Origin: Neocallimastix lanati (nom. inval.)
Taxonomy: Eukaryota > Neocallimastigomycota > Neocallimastigomycetes > Neocallimastigales > Neocallimastigaceae
DNA: 64,000 nt
Direction: 5' to 3'
Assembly (NCBI GenBank): GCA_016946835.1
Contig: JACVTC010000003.1
Location: forward strand, 1,857,001 to 1,921,000
Position numbers and translations under genes: made by a program. Below, in pieces: positions 12,081 to 21,607 of this stretch. Below the pieces are notes generated by a model. It was not told the DNA's origin. It worked only from the letters and a program-made list of their open reading frames with translations, and did no database searches. Numbering within the stretch: the first letter of the stretch is position 1; every line of letters starts with the position of its first letter.

Positions 12081-12647
12081 ATAATAAAATATTTTAATTA
12101 AAAATTTAATATATATATATATATAATTTATATACTATGATTAAAAATCTTCTAAATAAATTTTTTATTTTATAATTTAAAAAGGAAAAAATATTTTCTT
12201 TGTTATTTGTTATAAATATTGGGTTATTTAATATTTATTTTATTTATTTATTATGAATAAATTAGCTTTAATTAATTAATTTATTATTCATTTTTTAATT
12301 ATAAAGGGTTTTTAAGAAAATACATTTTTTTATATACTAGAAAATAAAATATTTATATAATTATTCATTATTCATATTTAATTGTTTTAATTATTTATAT
12401 TTAATTATTTATTATTTATTTTTTTTATTTAGTAATTATTATTCAGTCTTTTTTGTTAAAAAGTAATTAAAAAAATATTTAAAACATTTTTGAATAATTA
12501 AACAGTTTTATTAATTCCTAAATCTGATTATAATTTATTTATTTATTTATATATAATTCTATTAAAAAGTATTAAAAATTATGGCGTTGAATTACACCAA
12601 CATGAACGCCACATTATTAAATACAACTTTCCGAAATGCACCACATT

Positions 12648-13310
12648 CTTGTATAATAACTTGATTATTTATTATTATTCAAATATGGTAAATTCATTTA
12701 AAATCAAAAAATTGGAATTATATATTTTTTCTAAAGAAAAAATTATTTTAAATACGTTTTATTATTGTTAATAAAACAAATAAATAAATTCATGTTATTT
12801 AAAATTTCTTTTATTAAACTATATACATATATATATAAATTAATTCAAACGGCCATATAATAATTATAAATCATAATTTTATTTTAAAACATTTCATAAA
12901 AAATATTAAATTCCAAACTTTATTAATTATGCATTTTACATATCATAAAGTTACTAATCTTTATTAAAATGTATCATCATAAATTGGGATGAAAATTAAT
13001 GCAAGATAAACAATAGAATATCAAAGATAAATATTTAATATATATTTATATTACACATAATACTTAATCTTGTATTAAATAACAGTATTAAATAATAATA
13101 AATAGTTTAAGAATTTAAATTAAATCCTTATATTTAATTATAAAAGAATATTAAATATATATAATTTTTTTTTTACTTTCATTCATTGTATTGGATACAT
13201 TTCAATTATTTTGCTATTAATAAACTTTTTATTAATTATTAAAGTTTTTAATAAAATAAATGAAAAGTAAAACTTTCATCTTTTATTAAGAATTGATATA
13301 ACTCAGTTTT
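12648..13310. other. AT-rich intergenic DNA
   Basis: Noncoding by eye on both strands, with short TA runs. Nothing further could be supported here. Confidence 0.5.
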
Positions 13311-13480
13311 TATCTCTTTTAGGGAGAAGTTTTATTAATTATTTAAGTTTTTATTTAAATAATTTTATTTATTCATTTATTTATATAAATTTTTTTTATC
13401 TCTTTTAGGGAGAAGTTTTATTAATTATTTAAGTTTTTATTTAAATAATTTTATTTATTCATTTATTTATATAAATTTAT
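13311..13480. repeat. Two tandem copies of an 86-bp unit
   Basis: The unit begins TATCTCTTTTAGGGAGAAG at 13311 and again at 13397. The two copies are almost identical. No coding potential. Confidence 0.85.
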
Positions 13481-14009
13481 TTTATTTAAATATTAAAGTT
13501 TATAATTTCATATTGTTAATTTAATATTATTAAAAGACTTTTATTTATTAAATATTAATAAATATTAAAAATGACAAAGACGCTGGAAAGAATAAATATA
13601 AAGAAAAAGTATTCTTTATATAATACTTTTTAATTATAAACTATTTTAAAATAATAAGAATTAATTTATTAACTGAATATTATAAAAGTATAATATAAAT
13701 AATAAAAGATGTATAATAATTATAATTATAAATTAGAATTATATATTTTTATATAAAATATATAAAAATATAATAAAATAAAATAATTAAAATAAAATAA
13801 AACTTTATAAATTTATAAATTATTTACATAACATAAAATTTATGTTATAAATTTTATATTTACATTAATTTTATGTGTTGTATAGAATTTATTTTTTTAC
13901 ATAAATCTATTTTATATCACGATGAATTAAATCATACTATAAATCAATGATATAAAACAAATATGTGTAGTGTAGTAAACATATTTGTATATTGAATATT
14001 TGTATATTC
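13481..14009. other. AT-rich intergenic DNA
   Basis: No open frames or repeats of note. It ends at the target duplication of the SINE-like element. Confidence 0.5.
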
Positions 14010-14141
14010 AGATATTAAATTTGCCGAAATGGTATGGCATGAGAGCACTTTGTTGTATCCTGATACACCTGCTATAAAGTTTGTCTGATATTAGTTGTCT
14101 GTTGTGGCTGGCATGATATGATCAAGACTTACAAGAGATAG

Positions 14142-14175
<34 letters not shown>

Positions 14176-14185
14176 TATTAAATTT
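14010..14185 (+). mobile_element. SINE-like retroposed element with poly-A tail and target duplication
   Basis: A 122-bp body (14023-14144) of distinctly higher GC than its surroundings is followed by about 29 A residues. It is bounded by a perfect 13-bp direct repeat, AGATATTAAATTT (14010-14022 and about 14173-14185). That layout is the hallmark of target-primed reverse transcription by a LINE machinery. The body starts GCCGAAATGG and contains GATCAAGAC (14120-14128), which fits the Pol III B-box pattern GWTCRANNC. I could not place a clear A-box and did not recognise the parent RNA. It is either a short SINE or a processed copy of a small noncoding RNA. Confidence 0.7.
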
Positions 14186-14970
14186 ATATCTTATAATTTA
14201 TAATAATTTATATTATTATATATTTTATATTATTATATATTTTATATAATTATATATTTTATATTATTTATATTTTATATTATTTATATTTTGTATATAT
14301 TATTTATATTTCTTAATATATATTTCTTAAATATTAAATTATACTTCTTATTTTAAATTATTAAAGTTTATAATTATTAAAGTATATATAATTAATATAA
14401 TAGTTTATATTATTTATATATTATTTATATATTATTCATATTAAAATATTATTATTTATTTATATATATATATTTATTTATAATAATTATATATTATTAA
14501 AACTTTACAGTATAATTATTAAAGTATATATAATTAATATAATAGTTTATATTATTTATATATTATTCATATTAAAATATTATTATTTATTTATATATAT
14601 ATATTTATTTATAATAATTATATATTATTAAAACTTTACAGTATAATTAATATTAACTCTTATTCTTGTTTTGTTTTTCTTTAGTAGAAATAATATCATA
14701 ATTAAATAATAAAATATTAATAAAAATTATTAATAACTCAAATACACTTATTAAACCAGCTACAACATAAAAAATATCACATTAGATTATTAATCAAATG
14801 ATTAATTAATGATTTATTAATTTATTTTATATAATTATTAAAAAAGTAATTTATTAATAATTAAAGTTTTTATATTCATTTTAAATCAGAATCTTCAATA
14901 TATACATATTTAGACTCTAATTATTTCCAATTATAATTTTAATTTCATAATTCTTTAAATAAAATTTTTA
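14186..14970. repeat. AT-rich DNA with a tandem duplication of about 130-140 bp
   Basis: Two near-identical blocks lie back to back at about 14380-14518 and 14519-14649. Each runs from AAAGTATATATAATTAATAT to AAAACTTTACAGTATAATTA, and the first has an extra short TATTTATATAT repeat. The rest of this stretch is noncoding. Confidence 0.75.
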
Positions 14971-15090
14971 GGGGAGGTGCATTTCGAAAAATTTCATTTG
15001 GAAAGTTTCATTTCGCAAAATTTACATAAAAAGTATCATTTAGCAAAATTTCATTTCGGAAACGTTTCATTTCGCAAAAAAAATTTTTAA
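14971..15090. repeat. Iterated TTTCATTTCG(C/G)AAAA block, terminus-like
   Basis: Five or six imperfect copies of a 15-20 bp motif around CATTTCG-AAAA occur in a row, starting AGGTGCATTTCG. The start resembles the inward-reading right end of the MULE at 12608-12647 (GGTGCATTTCGGAAAG) and the sequence at about 63800. It could be the terminal repeat of a related DNA transposon whose other end is lost or lies beyond the LTR stack. No transposase is visible next to it. Confidence 0.5.
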
Positions 15091-15347
15091 GGTTAATAAA
15101 TAAATAAATTAATAATAAAACAAATAAATAATATATATAATTTAAATAAATAACTAAATAAATAAAAATAAATAAATAAAACTATAATAAATAAATAAAT
15201 TTAAAATTAAAATTTTTAAAAAAAAAGAAAAATATTTATATACATATATATATAATAAATATACATTATATAATAATAAATATTCATTAGAATTAAAGCT
15301 TTAAAAAAATAAAATATTTTATCACACATTTTAAATGTTCTATAATA
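15091..15347. other. AT-rich DNA with AAATAAAT runs
   Basis: Low-complexity AAAT/TAAA sequence that follows the terminus-like block, as it also does inside the MULE ends. No genes. Confidence 0.45.
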
Positions 15348-15483
15348 TATAATTAATAATAATTCTATATATATATATATAAATAAGTATTAATAATTTA
15401 AAAGATGTAAAGGATAATAATTTAAAATATAACTATTAAAATTAAAAATAATTAAAAAATAATTGTTATAAAGATTAAAAAAT
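15348..15483. repeat. Left copy of the ~130-bp direct repeat flanking the copia element
   Basis: This 136-bp segment directly abuts the copia LTR. It matches 43472-43597, which directly abuts the other LTR in the same orientation, apart from an extra 10-11 bp (around AAATAAGTAT) in this copy. It behaves as an unusually long target duplication. Confidence 0.8.
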
Positions 15484-15754
15484 TGTTAAATATAACACTT
15501 AAATTCAGAAATGATATTTATATTTTATTATGTTTTTATTTATTTATTTATTTATTTATTGCTTTTACATTTAGAAAGACCTTATTCATTTAAGAATATG
15601 TTATTACATGTTATTTATATTTATTTTCTAGTCTAACATTATTGGTAACATTTAACGTTACAATGCATTATATTATCGAATAAAAAAATATTTTACACTT
15701 AATAATGTAGTATAATGTACAATGTAATTAAACACATAACTGTGATATTTAACA
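15484..15754 (-). repeat. Copia 3' LTR
   Basis: 271 bp, ends TGTTAAAT and ATTTAACA. Matches 43197-43471. Confidence 0.9.
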
Positions 15755-15775
15755 TTCCCCCTACATTGGCATTTT

Positions 15776-18700
15776 CTACATTTCCATGATGAAGTCTGAG
15801 AAATATTTAAGCTTGGGTCCAGAAATACTTTTGGTTAATGGATCAGCCATCATTGAGTTAGAACCAATGAGTGTTAATTTAATTTCATTTGTCATAATTT
15901 CATCTTGAACATATTTGTATTTTATATCCATATATTTGCATCGTCCCTTTTGGTTTTCATTTTCAGCTGTATCCTTACATGGTTTATTATCTATTCTAAT
16001 ATTAATTCTAATGTTTTTGTTAAATATTTCATTAACTAATCTTCTTATCCATATAGCTTGTTTGGTACATTCTATTAAGCTTGAGTATTCGGCTTCTGTA
16101 GTTGATAAGGCTATATTTTTCTGTGTAATTGATTTCCATGATATTGGGCTATTTCCTAATATAAAAATATATCCTGAAGTGGATCTTCTTTTAACCTCAT
16201 CACCAGCGAAATCTGCATCACAATAAGCTCTTAAAATTTTCTTTCCGTTATAATGAATTGAATAGTCCTTGGTACTTTTAAGGTATTTTAGTATTTGTAT
16301 ACCTGCATTCAAATCAGCTCTTGTTGGATTCTCAGAAAATCTTGCAGCTTGATTTACTGCAAATGCTATGTCAGGTCTTGTTTTTGTTGATACATATAAT
16401 AGAGATCCAATCAATCTTTTATAATCAGTTTTGTTAATTTTCTCAGAGTTTTCTCTATCTTCTAATTTTGCATTAATACATGGTATTCTAGTTATTTTAG
16501 TATTGTTTATGTTGTAGTTAGTAAACATTTTTTCAATATAATCTTTTTGATTAATTTTGTAGCCTTTATTTGTTTTAACTATATTGATTCCAATAATTTT
16601 GTTTGCTGATTTATCTGTGGAGACTTTGTATTTACGTTTTATCTTTGAAACAACTTTGGTAATTTCTTTATTCTCTCCTGCAATTAGTATATCATCAACA
16701 TAGAGTGTTAGTAATAAGCATAATTTATTATTTTTATATTTACCAAATAAACAACTATCTGTATTATATTGAATTAACCCAATTTTCTTAAGAAAACCGG
16801 AGATTTCGTAAAACCATTGTCTTCCAGCTTGTTTGAGTCCATAGAGAGCCTTTCGTAATAATCCTGATTTTCTGCAATTGAAATTTTTATCACCGATTGG
16901 AATTTGTACATAAATTTTCTCATCTAATTTAGCGTTCAAATATGCAGCTTTAATATCGATTTGTCTTATATCCCATTTATATATAGATGCAATAGCAATA
17001 GTTAATCTAAAACTATCCATTTCTATTGTAGGAGAATAGGTGCAGTTATAATCAACTCCTTTAATTTGTCGAAAACCTTTGACGACCAATCTAGCTTTAT
17101 ATATACCATTATCTTTTATGGTAAAAACCCATTTAACGTCGAGTGGCTTAATGCCTTTTGGGATATTTTTATTTTCAACAATTTTCATTACATTATTTCC
17201 ATATAAATTTTGTAATTCTTTGTTAATTGCGTCTTTCCATTTGTCCGCATTTTCTGAATTCATAGCTTCTTCATAATTCTTGGGAATTAATGTATTAATG
17301 TTATTGACTCTATTTCTCTTGCGTCTTTCGTTTTCATCTGAGTCTGTTTTCCTTTCAAAAAATGGTTTATTTGATGTAGATACTCTATCTTTTATTTTTC
17401 TTTCTTCATTCAATTGATAATTTTTTCTTTTTCTTTTTCGATAGTTTTTTGTTTTCTCGTTATCAATTTTATCATTTTTGTTTACTAGTTTATCGAAAAT
17501 TTTATTATTTCTTTTAATATTAAATTTAAAGTTCTTTTCTTTGTTCTTTCTTAGTTTTCTTTTATCTAAAGGTTCCAGATCACTAAAACTGTCCTCAGAT
17601 TCATTCTCTGAATTATAGTCATTCATTTTATTATTATCATATATTTTATTATTTTCCAAATTTGATTTTTCATTCATCTTCATATTAGCCAGATTTTTAT
17701 GATTGCTTTCAATTCTATTCTCAATAAGTTTCTGGTCTAAAATTTCATAATTATTAAGGCTTGATTTAGATAAATTTTTATAATTATTAAGGTTTGAAAT
17801 TTTTAATTTATTCTTAAATTTGAAATTTTTGAAATTTTTATTCAAATTTTTATTAATAAAACTTTTTTTCACATTTTTGTTCAAAAAATCATTTTTTGTG
17901 ATTTTTATACCCTTTATGTTATTATCGTTATTTCTATTAATAATAGTGTTATTTTCATTACTTTTACTATTATCATGTAGGATTTTGGCATGGTTTTCGT
18001 TTGATGAAACTTTTATATTATCTTCAATATTTGAATTTTTGAGTATTTCTTCTTGTTTTTCAGCTAATTTTTGATTTTCGTTAATTTTATCTTCATTGAT
18101 TTTATCATCATTAATTTTGTCTTCATTAATTTTATTTTCATTGATTATGTCTTCATTAATTTTATTTTCATTAATTATGTCTTCATTAATTATGTCTTCA
18201 TTAATTATTTCGTTTTCTGAATTATTGTCTAACATGTTTTCATTATTGTATTCATCCATTAAATCAATATTATCTTCAATATTAATTTTATTCGGTTTGT
18301 TTTCATTCATTTCAAATTCATTATGATAAATAGATTGACTAAATTGATGTTGTGAATCATGTTGTAAGTCCTGTTCCCCCTCAATTTGTTTATCTGAAGG
18401 ATTTGAGGAATGAAAAAATGATGTGCCAAGTGAACCTAGAGTACTTTCATTGAAGTATGCGTCACGAACTATAATTATTGTTTTTGAAGTAGTGTCGAGG
18501 ACACGATAACCTGGGGAATCTGATGAGTATCCTAAGAAAATACCTGGTTTTGTATTATTTTCAAATTTTCCTTGTTTGTATCTATTAAGGAAAAATACTT
18601 TACATCCAAACACTTTAAGTTTAGATATATCAATTTTCTTATTAAAAAATACCTCGTTCGGGATTTTAAAATTAATTCCTTGATGCGGATTTAAATTATA

Positions 18701-20893
18701 CAATATACATGCATATTTAATAGCTTCATCCCATAAAATAGGTGATAATTTAGCTGCACTAAGTAGTGTTTTCGCGCAGTTATCTAATGTTTGATTAAAT
18801 CTTTCAGAACGACCATTTTGTTGGGGATTACCTGGTGTTGAATGATTGAATATAATTCCTTTATTTTTAAGATAATTTATAAAATTAGAATTGTTATATT
18901 CTAAACCGTTATCAGATCTTACTTCTTTTATATTGTAATTACAAGTATTTTTCATAAGTTTATGAAACTCAATAAATTTTTGTACTGCTTCAGATTTGTG
19001 TTTCAGTAAGTAGACCCAACATTTTCTACTGAAATCATCTATGAATGTTATATAATATTTGTATCCACTAAATGATGGTGAAGGCTTTAGTGGTCCGACG
19101 ATATCAGAATGAACGACTTGTAGTGGTGAGGAACTTTTGTTGATTGTTTTGTTGAATGGTTTTTTCTTGAGTTTACTTATTTTGCAATCTTCACAATTTA
19201 TATTATCATTCTTTTCTTCCTTAATGTTGTTGTTTTCTAGAAATTTTTGAAGATTTTGATTGTAATAGTGGCCTAATCTAGCATGCCATAATTTTAAATC
19301 GACATTGTTTATATTATAATCTTTATTTTTCATTGAGCTTGTATTTAAAGTAAAGAGGTTTTCATCATTTGTATAAACGGTAGTAATTAGTTTATTATTT
19401 TTAAATATTTGGAGTCTTTCTTTATTGTTATGCATATCCATTACTAATTTGAAGCCTTTTTTACATAGGTAATGAGTGGAAATTAAATTATTTTGTATGT
19501 TTGGAGCATAAAATACTTCTCCAATAGAAAAATTATTATTTTTATACATCCCTTTGTACATACCCTTTTTGTATATTCTATCGGATTGTCCGTTTGGGTA
19601 TGTAATTCCTCTATTAGCAACTTCTTCAATGTTTGATAGTATTTTTATATTCTTAGATAAATTAATCCTTGTTCCACTATCAATGATCCATGATTCTATA
19701 TTGTTATCTTCCATAATATTATTTTCTTCTTTTAAGATTTCGGTAGTTACTTTATTTACCCTTATGTTCCTGGAAGTTATTGAACTGTTATTAAAATTAT
19801 CTTTTACACAATTAGTTTTTATATTGAAGCAGAAGTCGAATGAAGGATCAGAATTTGAATTCGAATTGTTTTGTTCTTCATAATTAACGTTATAAGATTT
19901 GAAGTTTCTTTTACTACCTTTCTTGTTTAAAGATGTTCTTTTAATTTTAATTTTGTTTCTTGACTTATTATTAATATTTTTCTTTTCTCCTCTATAGTTA
20001 TTATTTGGTGAATTCGATGGATTGAAGAAACAGTTATCAGTAGTGTGCCCATTTTTATGGCAATATTGACAGTATTCGTTGGAATTTGCTTCTTTATTAA
20101 AATTATATGGGAGTTTCCCATTTCGGACTCTATTAATTTGATCTTCGTGTTGATATGTTTCCTTGATTTCTACTCGTTTAATACTTTTACTTTTCTTAAT
20201 TATGGTACTTAGTTTTGTTATGTCTTCTTTTAAATCCTTAAATGTCTTTTCAACATATAGAAATGTGAATGAATATGCGATGCCGACTTTATTTAGTTCC
20301 TCTAAAGAATACAAGACTTTTGTTTCTTCACTTAGTTCTGGCTTATTTTGAGATTTTGCCTCGTTATTGTATTCTGTAAATAATGAGTTAAGATTATCTA
20401 AATACAGTTTAAAGTCATCGTTTTCGATTTCTAGCTTTTTTATCTTCATTTCAATTTCAAATAATCTTGAAGGGCCTGTTTCTGAAAATCTTTCCTTTAA
20501 TTCTTTTATCATTAAGTAGGCACTTGTACAATTATTTAATAAGCTTTTTGTATATTCGTCGAGGCTGTTTAATATTATAATTCTGACTGTACTGTCATAT
20601 TTTAAATGTTTTTTATTTGTGTTTATATCTTTGATATTCTTTGATATATAATCACCCAATTCTTCAGAATCAAGGAATAATTTTAAGTCTGAATGCCATT
20701 TGTGAAAGTTTACATTTGTAATTCTAAAGTTTTGAATGTGAAATTTATTAATTGTGTTGGTTTGAATATTTGGAGGTTCTACTTCGACAAGAGTATCATT
20801 CATTGTTGTACTCGATGTATTTGTAGTCTTTGTTGTCTTTGAAGAAGTTTTTGAAGAACTCCCCGTAACTGTTGAATTATCTGATTTAGTCAT
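15776..20893 (-). CDS. Copia gag-pol polyprotein (fossil element)
   Basis: One open frame of 1705 aa with Ty1/copia order gag, protease, integrase, reverse transcriptase, RNase H. Visible marks are a CCHC knuckle (CQYCHKNGHTTDNC, about residue 275), a protease D-S-G (about 404), an HHCC integrase finger (about 534-570) followed by the D-D-E core (about 596, 659 and 696), the RT box YVDDILIAG (about 1398) and the RNase H start DADFAGDE (about 1559). Between integrase and RT lies a long Asn/Lys/Glu-rich linker (about 830-1190) with repeated I-N-E-D and I-N-E-N-K units. That is longer and more repetitive than usual for copia. The frame looks whole. Confidence 0.92.
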   Translation of the reverse strand: MTKSDNSTVTGSSSKTSSKTTKTTNTSSTTMNDTLVEVEPPNIQTNTINKFHIQNFRITNVNFHKWHSDLKLFLDSEELGDYISKNIKDINTNKKHLKYDSTVRIIILNSLDEYTKSLLNNCTSAYLMIKELKERFSETGPSRLFEIEMKIKKLEIENDDFKLYLDNLNSLFTEYNNEAKSQNKPELSEETKVLYSLEELNKVGIAYSFTFLYVEKTFKDLKEDITKLSTIIKKSKSIKRVEIKETYQHEDQINRVRNGKLPYNFNKEANSNEYCQYCHKNGHTTDNCFFNPSNSPNNNYRGEKKNINNKSRNKIKIKRTSLNKKGSKRNFKSYNVNYEEQNNSNSNSDPSFDFCFNIKTNCVKDNFNNSSITSRNIRVNKVTTEILKEENNIMEDNNIESWIIDSGTRINLSKNIKILSNIEEVANRGITYPNGQSDRIYKKGMYKGMYKNNNFSIGEVFYAPNIQNNLISTHYLCKKGFKLVMDMHNNKERLQIFKNNKLITTVYTNDENLFTLNTSSMKNKDYNINNVDLKLWHARLGHYYNQNLQKFLENNNIKEEKNDNINCEDCKISKLKKKPFNKTINKSSSPLQVVHSDIVGPLKPSPSFSGYKYYITFIDDFSRKCWVYLLKHKSEAVQKFIEFHKLMKNTCNYNIKEVRSDNGLEYNNSNFINYLKNKGIIFNHSTPGNPQQNGRSERFNQTLDNCAKTLLSAAKLSPILWDEAIKYACILYNLNPHQGINFKIPNEVFFNKKIDISKLKVFGCKVFFLNRYKQGKFENNTKPGIFLGYSSDSPGYRVLDTTSKTIIIVRDAYFNESTLGSLGTSFFHSSNPSDKQIEGEQDLQHDSQHQFSQSIYHNEFEMNENKPNKINIEDNIDLMDEYNNENMLDNNSENEIINEDIINEDIINENKINEDIINENKINEDKINDDKINEDKINENQKLAEKQEEILKNSNIEDNIKVSSNENHAKILHDNSKSNENNTIINRNNDNNIKGIKITKNDFLNKNVKKSFINKNLNKNFKNFKFKNKLKISNLNNYKNLSKSSLNNYEILDQKLIENRIESNHKNLANMKMNEKSNLENNKIYDNNKMNDYNSENESEDSFSDLEPLDKRKLRKNKEKNFKFNIKRNNKIFDKLVNKNDKIDNEKTKNYRKRKRKNYQLNEERKIKDRVSTSNKPFFERKTDSDENERRKRNRVNNINTLIPKNYEEAMNSENADKWKDAINKELQNLYGNNVMKIVENKNIPKGIKPLDVKWVFTIKDNGIYKARLVVKGFRQIKGVDYNCTYSPTIEMDSFRLTIAIASIYKWDIRQIDIKAAYLNAKLDEKIYVQIPIGDKNFNCRKSGLLRKALYGLKQAGRQWFYEISGFLKKIGLIQYNTDSCLFGKYKNNKLCLLLTLYVDDILIAGENKEITKVVSKIKRKYKVSTDKSANKIIGINIVKTNKGYKINQKDYIEKMFTNYNINNTKITRIPCINAKLEDRENSEKINKTDYKRLIGSLLYVSTKTRPDIAFAVNQAARFSENPTRADLNAGIQILKYLKSTKDYSIHYNGKKILRAYCDADFAGDEVKRRSTSGYIFILGNSPISWKSITQKNIALSTTEAEYSSLIECTKQAIWIRRLVNEIFNKNIRINIRIDNKPCKDTAENENQKGRCKYMDIKYKYVQDEIMTNEIKLTLIGSNSMMADPLTKSISGPKLKYFSDFIMEM

Positions 20894-20955
20894 TTTAATG
20901 TGGCTGCCAATATTTCTTTATTTTAATATTTAATGAATGTTTAATATTTAATATA

Positions 20956-21597
20956 TATAACAAAATATTATAATAAATATAATAACACTCAAAAAAAACA
21001 AAAATTATTTTATTTTTTATTTATTTTTTTTTCTTTTATTATAATTATTTTATTAATTATATTTATTATAATACTATAAGCCGCAAGGGTTGATATAGTA
21101 TTAATATTAAAAAAAGTTTTATTAAAAAATTAAGTTTTATTAACTAAACAAAATTAAAATAAAAAACACAAAGAAAAGAATATTTGTTAATAAGAATTTT
21201 ACTCATATTTATATTTTTTTCAAAAGTTAAAGTTATTAAAAAATAAAAATAAAAGTTTCTAAAAAGTTCTTAAAAATCGAAAAATTTAGAAAAAATAGAA
21301 AACAATAGAATTAAGAATTTAATAGAATAAATTTTAATTAATTAAACACAAGAATTATCAAGAAATTCTAGTAATTTCTTGAACTATAAAGAATCTTCTA
21401 GATATTTTTTAGAATAAAACTATAAAATAATAATAAATGTGAATCGAACCCTAAGTAGTTTGATTCATGGTATTAGTTACTAACAACTATACCAGAAATA
21501 ATATTTTTTAAATTTAATTATTTGTTTTAAAACTTTATTGAAAAATAATACTAAATATTAAAATAATAAAATAATTGTAATTATTAATTCTGTTATA
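20956..21597 (-). repeat. Gypsy 1 3' LTR (uninterrupted copy)
   Basis: 642 bp with inverted ends TATAAC/GTTATA. It serves as the reference for recognising the split 5' LTR. Confidence 0.88.
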
Positions 21598-21607
21598 ACT
21601 CTCTCCC

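Larger units (their letters stand above)
9681..12647 (-). mobile_element. Decayed Mutator-like (MULE) DNA transposon
   Basis: The left end (9681-9724) and the reverse complement of the right end (12608-12647) align as a roughly 40-45 bp terminal inverted repeat. They share ATTTCG-GAAAGTTGTATTT and a following AATRTGTGGC. Between them, on the minus strand, lies a broken MULE transposase (about 11100-12080). The segment from 9725 to 11000 is AT-rich and includes a 19-bp tandem array. No convincing target-site duplication was found, so exact ends are uncertain by a few bases. The element is about 2.97 kb and clearly dead. Confidence 0.7.

Noticed and set aside
15776-20893. Small plus-strand frames inside the copia coding region
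   Set aside because: They are antisense shadows of an open gag-pol frame with clear domain motifs.
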